From positions 1,817,795-1,881,794 of the forward strand of contig JADILM010000005.1 of NCBI GenBank assembly GCA_016617785.1: DNA of 64,000 nucleotides, in the 5' to 3' direction. The position numbers and the translations under genes are program-made. Each line of letters opens with the position of its first letter. Position 1 is the first letter of the stretch. The DNA comes from Sporobolomyces roseus (taxonomy: Eukaryota > Basidiomycota > Microbotryomycetes > Sporidiobolales > Sporidiobolaceae). The notes beneath the pieces are model-generated. The model was not told the DNA's origin. It saw nothing but the letters and a program-made list of their open reading frames with translations, and did no database searches. Shown in pieces: positions 1-9,843 of this stretch.

Positions 1-85
1 TCACTTGCGATGAGAACACACAAGCTAAACGTTCATCTTTCGAATAGTCGAGAACGAAGCAGTCGGGCAGCAGTTCACCGCTACC

Positions 86-1489
86 ATGGACAACGTCGTG
101 TCCGCCACTGTCGAGGAGGTCGTTTCACAGTTCAAGGCTCAAGCAGAATCGACTACGCAGCCGACAGCATCTCCAGTTTCAACCCCCGAACCTTCCCTCT
201 CTCCGAGTAGCTCCGCTCCATCTTCTCTGACCTCGGACTCGATCAGCGCCGGATCTTCGATGGCCCTTTCCTCTTCCTCAATCTCGACAAGCGGATCAGT
301 ATCATCGAGTGAACCTTCTTCATATCGAGCCACAAGTACCTCGGTTTCTGCGAGCGATTCCTCCTCCTCCTCGTCGAGCTCGAGCCTGGCGTCCCAATCA
401 AGCAGCGTATCATCCTCAATCTCCGCAACCTCTTCCATCTCCTCAGCAATGTCCTCAGCACCCTCGACCATTCTCGTATCTTCGACTGCTACATCTTCCT
501 CGACCGGAAGTTCTACTCTCCAATCTCAATCTTCAACCCCATCGAGCTCCCCCCCTTCCTCCTCTCGTCCCGCCTCCTCGACAGCATCTTCCTCAACACC
601 AAGCTCTGCCTCTCAACCTCAATCCTCTACCGCATCAACTTCTGCACGATCTTCATCCGCCTCAGTTTCCGCCGTAGCGAGCACAACTCCTCGACCTCAA
701 TCGTCCACGTCGTCAAGCTCCGTTCGAGCCTCTTCCTCCTCTTCCTCATCGGTCAGATCGTCTTCATCCTCGACTTCCAGCAGCAAAAGCTCGTCGATTT
801 CTTCGGCGATTCCATCAAGCTCGTACGTCTTCTCTTTTTTCGAGTATCTTTATGGATTTCAACTGATGCTTCCTACTGCACGCAGAAGCAAGATGGTGAC
901 GTCGACCAAGGCTTCCAGTACTTCGGCAGCACCTACAGCTACAGGACTTCCGAAAGCTCCTCTCACCGGTGCAACGGTCAATATCGCTCGAATTGCCGGC
1001 ACAGTAGCAACCGCTTCTTCAAACATTCCCAGCTCTCCTGCTTCAGGTGTCATCGATGGAAAGATTGGAGGGTTATCGCTACTGGGATTGGGGAAAGCGG
1101 CGGAAGAATGGGTTGCGGCGGGAACTTCTCCTCAGTGGATTGAGCTAAAATGGACCAAGCAATACTTCATGCGCAAGATCGTACTCTATGGTAGAGTCAA
1201 CTCGCTCAACACCGTTACCTCTGGAGTTCTATCGTTCTCGGATGGTACAATCATCAAAGTTTCCGGTTCAATCTCATCGACGGGTTCGATCGTCTCCCTC
1301 GGAAGCGGGATCTACGCTTCGAGTGTTCGCTTCACTACTGCTGGAACATCACTCACTTCGACGAGCGTAGGACTCTCCGAGATTGAAATTTGCGAGTGTT
1401 CTTTTTCTTCTTTACCTTCGCAGTTTGATCTTCTTTCGTTCCGTGCTCCAAATACGCAAAGAAGCTCACGATTCCTTTCGCACGAATGA
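86..1489 (+). CDS. Ser-rich surface-type protein with C-terminal galactose-binding-like (DUF7402-type) domain
   Basis: The first 240 or so residues are almost pure Ser/Thr/Ala/Pro, typical of an O-glycosylated stalk. The C-terminal half (about residues 285-435) reads as a beta-sandwich of the F5/8C or DUF7402 kind: it opens with a NIAR...VTAS-like stretch, has VIDGKIGG, then WIELKW, KIVLYGR, GVLSFSDG and ends in GLSEIEI. An in-frame 63-nt intron (823-885, GTACGT...GCAG) probably removes 21 codons. No signal peptide follows the Met at 86, so the true start may lie upstream of the window or in an unseen exon; the gene may be partial at its 5' side. The 3' end is also uncertain: after the domain a weak donor (1396) may splice to a hydrophobic tail ending at 1590. 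Likely role is carbohydrate binding at the cell surface; this is inference from the fold. Confidence 0.6.
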   Translation: MDNVVSATVEEVVSQFKAQAESTTQPTASPVSTPEPSLSPSSSAPSSLTSDSISAGSSMALSSSSISTSGSVSSSEPSSYRATSTSVSASDSSSSSSSSSLASQSSSVSSSISATSSISSAMSSAPSTILVSSTATSSSTGSSTLQSQSSTPSSSPPSSSRPASSTASSSTPSSASQPQSSTASTSARSSSASVSAVASTTPRPQSSTSSSSVRASSSSSSSVRSSSSSTSSSKSSSISSAIPSSSYVFSFFEYLYGFQLMLPTARRSKMVTSTKASSTSAAPTATGLPKAPLTGATVNIARIAGTVATASSNIPSSPASGVIDGKIGGLSLLGLGKAAEEWVAAGTSPQWIELKWTKQYFMRKIVLYGRVNSLNTVTSGVLSFSDGTIIKVSGSISSTGSIVSLGSGIYASSVRFTTAGTSLTSTSVGLSEIEICECSFSSLPSQFDLLSFRAPNTQRSSRFLSHE

Positions 1490-1879
1490 AAACAGTCAAC
1501 GTCGCTGCTCCTACGACAGGATTGATTGGGCTGATTGGCAACGTTGTTGGATCAACGATTGGAGGTGTTCTCAACCTTCTCGGATTCTAGGGATTTCCCT
1601 TTCTTCCTCTCCTCTCCTCCTCCTCTTCTCCTTGGTGTATATCTCTCGCTTCGTCTCTCTCACCTATACCCCTACACTCTCGTTGTTCTCCATTGTCGTT
1701 CCATTGCAATACCTCTCATCTGTTTGCTTAGCAAGGAAAGGGGTTCGAGGCGAGGGAAGCGAAACACCGAAATCTTCTCAAACTCCGAAGGGGTTCCATT
1801 GTTCTTCTTCTCTCATCTCTTCTACTCCTCTCCTTTCCCCCTCGAATACTCTACGAGGGGGCTACAACCATCCTGCACC
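1490..1879. other. Intergenic: 3' end of the Ser-rich gene and promoter of the GT47 gene
   Basis: Pyrimidine-rich (CTCTCC) tracts typical of fungal core promoters precede the Met at 1880. A possible last exon of the upstream gene (ending TAG at 1588-1590) may occupy the first 100 bases. Nothing else seen. Confidence 0.4.
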
Positions 1880-3740
1880 ATGTCCTATCAACCTCTCGAC
1901 CCTACACCTTCAACAAGCAGCAGCAAGAGTTCAATCACTTCTTCTCAACTCCGCAAATGGAGACCCTTCGTTCTTCTAGCAGCTACAGCACTCCTTCTGA
2001 TCGCTCTCATCCCGACTGGATCCTACACGCCTCTCACAACAGCAGCTCACGATTTGATTCACCTGGAGAAGTTTTCGCGAAATGAGGGAAATCCGACGAT
2101 AGCAGTAGCAGAAATGCAGGCTTTGACAAGCTTGATGGCCAAGGTGAGTTTATATGACAGTCAACTACTCTTCGTGACAGTCTCAGCGCTATAGGAGAGG
2201 TAGAGAGGTGAGACGGAGTTCCGGGCAAAGCGAAGGGGTGAAACATTCAATTCAAACCCAAGGCTTATGGGATAACGTCGTGAAGGCGATCTAGTAGTGG
2301 ACTTACTGACGTGAAAGCTCGTCGGAAACAGGCGGGAAGAGCTTGCGGGTGGGCTCATGGTCAACCACATCGAGAACACACAACTTCACCTTACGGATGG
2401 GCACTCGAAACTCCCCCAGATTCACCTTACTTCCTCACCGAATCAGATCAGTACTCTCTCGACCACATCCTGACGACAAGAGTCCTTTCGTACGCGAATC
2501 GAGTCCCACTTCTCTCGACAAATCCTCCTCCCGATTTCATTTTCCTTCCCGTCCTTTCTCAACTCTGGTCGAATCCATGGGGCTGCCCAGATCCGAATCT
2601 CCTGTACGCGATCGAGCGAACGACACAACTACTTCGAGAAATCACAGCTCAAATCGGACCTTCTCCCTATCCTCGAATCATTCTCCCTATTGCGACGATT
2701 CGGAGTAATCTCGAACGGAGTGTCTTTACACCGGAGCTTATGGAGGAACTGAAGGATAGCGTTATTGTCGTTTCGATCGAGAACGCTCTCAAAACGAATG
2801 AAGAGGGCATGAACTATACTATCGATCTACCTTGTGAGCTTTTCTTCCTGTGATTCGACTTGTTTCGCTTCGCTGACTTTGAATCGATTCAACAGATCCG
2901 ACTGCTTTCCATCTTTCCCTCGACCAGAACGACTCTCGCTCGACTCTCAACGACGATCTCCTCACTCGTGACAGACCTTACCTCCTAAACTACGCCGCTT
3001 CGACCACACATCCTTGGGGCGCATCGGCCCTTGAACGATTCAACGGATTCGCCCTACGAGCAGCACTTCACAAAGAGTTCGCCTCTTACAACACTCGACC
3101 CGGTCAGAAACCATCCGACTCTCGAATTCTTTACGACGAAATCACGAACGCGATGGACGGAGCCCAGAATCTCACCATGTTCCACGAGCACATGGCCGAG
3201 TCGGTCTTCTGTCCCATGCCAGCCGGAGACTCGCCCTCTCGACGAGCGTTCTACGAAGCTCTACTCCTCGGTTGCATTCCCGTCGTTTTCCGCCAACACT
3301 CTTACGGTCGACTCTTCCCTTCTTCCCCCGACATCAACGACATCTCGAAATACACCGTATTCATCGACGAGAACGACCTCATCCTTGAAAATGGCCCCTC
3401 CCTCATCTCTCGCCTCGAATCGATCACTCCCTCTCAGATTCGCAAGATGCAACAACACATCCATCTTATCTCACCTCGACTTCAATGGTCTCTTCCAACC
3501 GAGCAAGAATGGTTCGCATCAGATCCTTGGACCGACAAGGAGGATCAAGCGAAGATTCCAGAAGCAGCAAAGTTATTCAATTTGACGGAAACAAGGGAGA
3601 AGGAGCGAGTGACCCCGCCGACCGAGGACGCGTTCACGACGTTCTTGAAGGAGCTTAGATACATAAGAGATGGGAGATGGAAGAAGGGTTATGCTGTCGA
3701 TTTGAGACCGGATCCTCTCGAGGAATTGGGCGAAGCTTAG
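1880..3740 (+). CDS. Exostosin-family (GT47) type II membrane glycosyltransferase
   Basis: Three exons (1880-2143, 2332-2833, 2896-3740) give 536 residues in one frame. A cytoplasmic N-terminus rich in Ser/Pro is followed by one membrane segment at about residues 33-55 (VLLAATALLLIALIP), so the catalytic part should face the Golgi lumen. The C-terminal third carries the exostosin signature FCPMPAGDSPSRRAFYEA followed by LLLGCIPVVF, the GT47 nucleotide-sugar region; ahead of it lies a DEITNAMDG segment with a possible acceptor role. Known relatives transfer sugars in wall or capsule glycan and proteoglycan synthesis; the actual donor and acceptor cannot be read from sequence. The first intron is long for this window (188 nt). 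The start is chosen because it is the first Met before the membrane segment; longer upstream frames have no membrane-protein character. Confidence 0.85.
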
Positions 3741-4213
3741 TTGGAAGTTTGACGTTTGTTGTATTCGTTTGTATCTTTGTCTTTCGGTATCATCTTCATA
3801 TCCGTATTTATATCACTGCATTGCATAGAATCTGAACGAGCGGAATTCTCGAGTGCGAAAAACGAAGTTGCGAGGTTACTCTCAAACACTTCACTCCACA
3901 TCAATTGATCGACTCTAGCTCGATACGGTACCGACATAAGGCTATCTATAACACTCCTCGACTCAGTCTCACGCATCCAAGGCAGTTCTCGCTCTTCCCG
4001 AATCAAGTGAACTTTCCATCTCGGATTACGTTTCTCGCCTTTCGACTGGAGCTAGACGTATTCGAGCGTAGTGGACAAGGTTTGTCTACTCTAAGGCTCT
4101 ACCTAAAAGCTAGCTGACCTTGTCTCTCGCTATTTCGACAGCTTTCTTATCTCTTCGCTCGAACCTTTTCCACGTTATCCTCTCCCTCTCTCCTCTCGCA
4201 CCTTCTAGTCGAT
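3741..4213. other. Intergenic: GT47 3' region and MYND gene promoter
   Basis: No coding signal. A CT-rich run directly precedes the Met at 4214, as in other promoters of the window. Confidence 0.4.
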
Positions 4214-5227
4214 ATGGCAGCCGCTTCAACCGGTCAATGCGTAGTTTGTGGAGTTGTAACGTCGAAGAAATGTTCAGCTTGTTCGAAACAAGGGTTGGAT
4301 TGGATGTATTTCTGCTCAGAGGATCATCAGAAGCTCGTACGCTTCTCCTCACTACATCCAGCGCTGATGCATGCTGAGTTCGATGCCTACAGGTCTGGTT
4401 CATGCACAAACGAGTTTGCGGAGAACGCTCAAATCCTTTCGAATGGCCGCCTCTTTCGAAAGCTGAAGTCATTCGTTGCGTGGAAGTAAGCTACGTATAT
4501 GGCTCGAGTCTCAACTGCTGGTTTGGTCAATGGTCACACGGCGGGCATCGTGTTCCTGCGAACGCCAGCGGAAGAGCAGCTTTCAGGGTGCGCAGAGCTC
4601 AATCCTTTTCTCCTTTCGCTGAATCGCTCAAGCTGAGATCTCTCTGTCCAATCACAGAAAATGCTCGAAGATGCAAGTGAGATGAATCCTTCGACCGTTG
4701 ACAGCAAGATGGTCGTTTCGCATCGAATCAACAGTTTCCGCTTCGAATCGCTCGCAAGGCTCAAACAACGTCAAGACGTCGATCGTATCGTTCTCAGCAT
4801 GCTGAAGAGTCATCCCTTCAACTTCCTCGCTTATCATTTGGATCGATACTACCATTCCAAATCGTCGCCGATTGAGACTCCGTCTTCGACTTCTTGGTCA
4901 ACTACATTCCTGCACCGATACCTCATCTACATCTCCGTCTTGATCAAGCACCTCGACGCAAAGCCAGTCCCTTCATCCTACGTCGATCACGCCTATTCCG
5001 AGTTGAAGAGGTTCTCCGATGAAGTGGTCAAGAAGGATCAACCAGAATTCTTCAAAATCTATGATTTGCAGCCGAAAGGATCCGTTGGACTCGTACCATG
5101 GTCACCTGCTGAAGGTGATTCGACTGGCCACATTCACTTCGTAGTGAGAAACGTGCCCAATGTTCCGGAAAGCAATATAGTCGATGTGGGTGATCAAGAA
5201 AAGATTGAACCTTTCACTTCCTCGTAG
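4214..5227 (+). CDS. MYND-type zinc-finger protein, paralogue A (intact)
   Basis: Three exons (4214-4336, 4393-4587, 4658-5227), all introns in phase 0, give 295 residues. The N-terminal 50 residues form a MYND-like finger: CVVCG, CSAC, YFCSEDHQ, then across the first intron WFMHKRVCG. The Cys that normally precedes Gln in MYND fingers is His here (EDHQ), as in every other copy in this window. The C-terminal 200 residues are alpha-helical looking and include HPFNFLA, matching NPFNYIA/NPFNYL in the other copies. MYND fingers usually bind proline-rich partner peptides rather than DNA; the function of this family is unknown to me. It lies head-to-tail upstream of the broken copy B. Its tail is longer than that of copies C and D. 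Confidence 0.75.
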
Positions 5228-5947
5228 TAGCTTCCCCCTTTCTTTGCTTGTGGAACTATACTTGACCTTCCAACACATCTCTGACAATGTCCAGCGAGAG
5301 GATTGAGAGGCTCGCGACGAAGCGAAGAGGCGACGAGGAAAGTTTAGTTAGAAGGAAAGCGAGAAGCAACGAGCAGAAATGATCTGAGCGGCGCGTCGGA
5401 CGAGTTCATATTACCTACAAACTGGCGTAGCTGCGAAGCGCGACTATCAGGCAAGTGACAGAGGGAGAACAAAATATCGACCAAGGAAGTCACTCACGCC
5501 CACCCGAGTCCGAGAAGCTACTTCGCGTCCGAGAAGCTACTCAGGTGGTATTAAGAGTAGGAAGAAGTCTGGAAAGTGAAGTGTAGGAAGCAGAGAAGCG
5601 AATTCGCTGTTTAGTTTCGAACAACTCACCGACCACGACCACAACGACTCAGATTCAGCTGGACGCGCTTTTGTACGATACTCTAGATTCTCAAGAACCT
5701 TACAATAGTCCCTGTAGTCTTAGTAAGCCGTCCTCGCTGTTCCTCGGCTCGATCAACTTTCTCATCTCGAATTGTTTGGGCCTCTCTTCAGCCCGAGGCA
5801 AAGCAGCTCTAGCGGTGGTAGATTATAAGTAGCTATCTTTCGCTATACTGAGTAACGGTCTGACTGTCTCTGGCCAGCAGCAGCTCACAACTTCTCCTCT
5901 TCCTCTCCTCTTCTCATCTCGACCGATTCCTTCCGAACTTTCTCGAC
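5228..5947. other. Intergenic between MYND copies A and B
   Basis: No gene seen. Contains a 15-base direct repeat, GTCCGAGAAGCTACT, at 5509-5523 and 5528-5542, and a CT-rich stretch before copy B. Confidence 0.4.
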
Positions 5948-6876
5948 ATGTCCACTCGCTCTCCGAATTCAGAAGATCAAGCGCCCGGCAAGTGCGTGCT
6001 GTGCGGGACGGAACCCTCGACAAGGCGTAGTTCATGTTCGCAAGCGGGACTAGATTGGATCTACTTTTGCTCGAGGGAACATCAGAGGTTCGTGAGTTCG
6101 ACCACGATTCATTCTAGCTCGAGACTGTTCGGAAAGCTGATTGAAGCTGGAATAGACCTGGGACCTGCACAAACGAGTTTGCGGAAAGAAGGGAAATCCA
6201 TTTCGATGGCCGGAATTGACAGAGAGCGAGGTAGAAGCTATCGTCGCTCAATCTCGTCTTGAAGTTGGATCATGGGAAACAAGACGCGAGGGAGCGCACG
6301 CTCAGGGCTGGCTGGAACTGGCAGGACCTGCTCCATTCTCGAAAGCCGAAGACGATCGACCTGAGAAACTCCGTGTGAGTTCCAGTTGATCTGAATGCAT
6401 TCCTTGTATCTCTGCTGACTGAACCTAATACGCTTGTAGCGCATGCTCCGCAGCGCACAAAGGCAAGAAGATTTGCCGTACTACGGTACCTCCGAGAGGC
6501 CACCAATCGATTAAAAAATTGCGTCGTTCCGAAAGCAAGGCCACACCGAAGATCGAGCAGACTCAATCACAACGTCGGAGAATCCATTCGACTACCTGTG
6601 TGCGATTCAAGAGCAATGGGTACCGAACATCTCGCGAAAATCCGATGAATACGGGATCTGGTGAAACGACTTCACCACCTACATCTATTTGTTACGAGTG
6701 TCGTATATAACAAGTGCAAGACTCGTACGGATGACTATGCCCGAATCACTGTGTCTGCAGAACTTCTCGAGTACACCAGTTCTCGACTCGCACAGTTCCT
6801 TCGGGAGGTTGTCGCCGTCACTCACCCGAAGGAAGCAGAACGTCTACTCATGATGCTTGGACCTTCGATATCTTGA
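5948..6876 (+). pseudogene. MYND-type zinc-finger protein, paralogue B (broken)
   Basis: The first two exons are intact and match the family: 5948-6091 (CVLCG, CSQAG, YFCSREHQ) and 6156-6374 (TWDLHKRVCG, then NPFRWPELTESEVEAIV). Exon 3 (from 6440) should encode the helical C-terminus but meets TAA at 6512-6514, directly before a run of A. The same frame then resumes recognisable family sequence (SENPFDYL), meets TGA at 6662-6664 where copy D has a second Trp (WW), and the final block (YTSSRLAQFLREVVAVTH) lies in another frame, so a one-base loss lies near 6680-6700. Summed exon length is one base short of whole codons. Either a decayed gene or one that makes only the finger-containing N-terminal part (about 145 residues). 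Confidence 0.7.
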
Positions 6877-7627
6877 TAGGGACCAGTTCTAGACAAGGCT
6901 CGAGTGAACCGCTGGATTGGAGTGATTGAGCGGGAATTGGTAGAAAATGCTTGTAACGTTCATTTTCTTCCCTACATTCCGCGAGTCAACTCCATTCTGG
7001 TCTATTCTCACGTTTCACCAAGTGCAGGGAGAGCATGGAGACTCACTTCGAGTTTTTGTTCCTCTGCGCAGAGCCAACAGAGAGCGACGTTTTTGAAGAC
7101 TATGCTCAAGATATGCTGGTTTTCGCTTTGACTATGAAATGAGGGCTCACCTTGGCATCGAGGGTACCTTCATTAGTATCATCACTCGTTTGTGCGTTGA
7201 TGCAGTTGAGACTGCGATTCAAGAAAAGCGTTCCCAATTCTTGACTTTCGACAATTCACCCCTGAAGTTCTCGCTCGGCTCAATTACCTCCACTAACGCA
7301 TCCACCAGGTCGAGAGCTACACTTAGAGCTCCAGCACAAGCAATAAACTCCTTCCACCTTGTTCCCGTTCTTTCGCGACTCGACACAATCCCTCACCTCG
7401 ACAACCTGCAGATTCTTTTCGTGTATTCGCTTCTCTCTGATAGGATTTTGTTCTCTCAGGTTAGCTGGCAATGTAAAGCAGACGTAGCTGAGAACAACTT
7501 GAGAGAGTTTACATGTGAAAAGGAGAGACGAAAGAATGAAAAAAAAAGGTAAAGTAATGAGAGAACAACTCCATTTTAACTCAACTAGGGTATACACACA
7601 CACATCATACCATTCCAACTCTATCCT
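6877..7627. other. Region without an assignable gene
   Basis: Several open stretches of 65-140 codons occur on the plus strand but none shows a recognised motif, a clean intron set or similarity to the MYND copies that I can see. The piece around 7030-7135 looks mildly coding-like and could be another relic. Confidence 0.3.
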
Positions 7628-8648
7628 CTAGTATCCACCGGCACCAGGGGCGTTCTCTCCCTCCCTCTTCAAACTCAAAAGTACCTCCTTGAACCTCGAC
7701 AAGTCTTGTTTCGATTTCGTCGAAGTTTTCGATCGAGAATCTGTCAGGTCGACGAGGGTACAAATTCGTTCCCATGTAGTACCTTGAGCTAACGAGTCGG
7801 ATTGAGTAGACTTGAATTTCTCTTCGTCCTCCCTAATCATTGACTCCATTTCGTCAATCATTGATTTCGAGGGAAGGGAGATGAGAGACGCACTTGTTCT
7901 GAGCGATAGACTTCTCTTTCTTCGAGTTGTAATCCTTGTAAAAGTTATCAATCGCGTTACGAGCTTTCGCGATCGTTTCCTCCTTCTTTCCTTGAGCCTT
8001 TTCTTCACGTTCAGCGATCTCTTGTGCTTGTTTAGCTCTCCATGTTCTACGTTGCTCTCTTTCATCAGTACTCATAGGATCTAGGGACGAGAAGTAGAGA
8101 GCCTTACTGAATGAATTCTGATTCTTCATCGTTTGGTTGAGGAGGTTGAACGAAAGAGGTTGGTTGAGAGTAAGGGTTCGCGTAGTTTGACATGTGTGCT
8201 TCATTCCCGTTCGAATAAGATTGTTGATCGAATCCATTCGAGTGAGGCTGAACCAAACAATTCAGAACGAGATCAACTCCGATTTCACACCTCAGAAAAA
8301 GAGGGAGAGGTTGCTTACTTGTTGACTAGGGATTTCAACCTCTGGGTAATCTTGTTCGAATGCAGCAAACTCGTTATCACCCGTCACTGAAACTTGTTGA
8401 CCCATCCCACTCCCTGGGTTTCCAACTGGAGCACCTCCTGTAAATCCAGCTAATGCATCCTCATCATCATCACCACCCAAGTCTGGAAATGCTGAAGCTG
8501 AAGTCTCGTAGTCTTTGTCTTGTGATTGAAGTTGTTGGGAAGAGGAAGAGAAGGAAGAGAGATCGTCACCTAATGCTGCTCGCTCACGGGCGAGGAAATC
8601 GGCTTGGGGGTCGGACTCAGGTGCAGAGGAACCAAATAAGTCGTCCAT
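7628..8648 (-). CDS. CLC1: Clathrin light chain
   Basis: Four exons on the minus strand (8319-8648, 8108-8247, 7894-8046, 7628-7832) give 275 residues. The acidic, Ser-rich N-terminus begins MDDLFGS and contains FAAFEQDYPEVE, the light-chain head. The centre is the heavy-chain-binding helix: TWRAKQAQEIAEREEKAQ, then KKEETIAKARNAIDNFYKDY. The C-terminus carries GTTWERICTLVDL and FKEVLLSLKREGENAPGAG, diagnostic of fungal light chains. It coats Golgi and endocytic vesicles together with the clathrin heavy chain. The second and third introns are both exactly 61 nt; the second is recognised only if its 3' site is taken at 8047, not at the nearer CTAG, because that restores the EEPEFI-RxW-type junction. 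The gene is divergent from the KRE6-type gene. Confidence 0.92.
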
Positions 8649-9843
8649 TTTGTTAGTGAGTGTGAAGGGGAGGAAGAGGGAAGATAGTTCGGATGTCGTG
8701 GAGGGGGAAGATTCTCCTTCTCTTCTACCAACCACTCTGCTTGCTGCTTCGTTCAGTAGACCAGCTCTACTAGGTCTCCTATGCCACCTGCTTCGTATCT
8801 CGCTCTGCTACGGCTCCGCTTTGAGTTCTCGCTCTCCTTTTCCTCCTCCTCATCAAACTCGCTTCTACCAGTCTCTCACGACTAAGGCAAGCTCCTTAAA
8901 GGGCCGGCAATCGAAGGGCAACTGCTCAAGGAATCGTAGAGCTTTCAAAGGCGAGGTATCATCTCGGTTTCGCTCTGAATTTACTTCTTTTCGCTTCGTT
9001 TTCGCTCAACTTTGAGATCCATAGGCCGTCTGTTCCCCCTCCCCGACTGTCTCAGCACTCCGGATCTATCCAACGGTCAGAGGTATGTCTGCCGGGAGGA
9101 CGAAACGCTTGACACTCAGCTTGCATCCTTGAAGACGATTCACAACCTCCTCTCTTCCCGCTCAACTCGCAGTCTCTACAGGTTCCACGCTCGTCACGTT
9201 CCCGAGACGGCACCCCGACACTCAGAATCCCAGGTCTCGAGCCTTAACGCTGCATTGGAGGTCGACTGATCAACGCTCGCTGCATCTTTTGGATTTCGGG
9301 AATCGCTCTTTCCGTCAGAACGTCCGCTGTTACCGCTTCTTCCTCGCTGAGACTCCGTCTTCCTACGTTAGAACTTACGGCGATTGAGCATTTCACTACA
9401 TCTCTGTCTGCCTCGAGGTTGAGTGAAAGAGAAGTAAAACGTTTCGTCACATACTTGAAAGAAACATTTCATCAGACGGCCAGGCGACCTGCATGAACGC
9501 CCCACTGTGCGAAAGAGGTTGATCCGATCGAATGAAATAGTCAGAATGGTCCCGTGATGTGCACTTTGAGTAGTGAGTGAGCGAGTTTCGCAAAAGACGT
9601 TTCGCAAGAATCGACAATCTTTTTCACCTTTTTTTTTCGGCGAGAGCTGCTTTCTCGTTTCGCCAGCTTTATCCCTTCATCGCTCTCCATCAAAGTATAC
9701 AGCTTTGCGAGCGTAACAGATGTCTTTGAATATATTTTGCGAAATGAGACGACGCCCAGCATTTTGGAATTCCTTCATTTTCTTTTCCAACCTCTCTCTC
9801 TCTCTGTTTTGCTTCGAACCTCGACCGAACCACAGCAAGAAGG
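8649..9843. promoter_or_regulatory. Divergent upstream region of clathrin light chain and KRE6-type genes
   Basis: 1.2 kb with no supported gene. Short open stretches are present but lack motifs. CTCTCTCTCTCTG just before 9844 resembles the pyrimidine blocks seen upstream of other starts here. Confidence 0.35.

Noticed and set aside
139..471. Acidic antisense frame opposite the Ser-rich gene
   Set aside because: It is the mirror of Ser codon repeats (low-complexity Glu) with no independent support.
7139..7552. 137-codon frame after MYND copy B
   Set aside because: I looked for MYND-family blocks and found none; left unassigned.
8082..8107. A 27-nt ultra-short intron in clathrin light chain
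   Set aside because: Using the nearer CTAG leaves a stop in frame; the 61-nt intron 8047-8107 restores the conserved helix, so no ultra-short intron is needed.
9012..9269. 85-codon frame upstream of KRE6
   Set aside because: No recognisable sequence or splice structure; likely chance.
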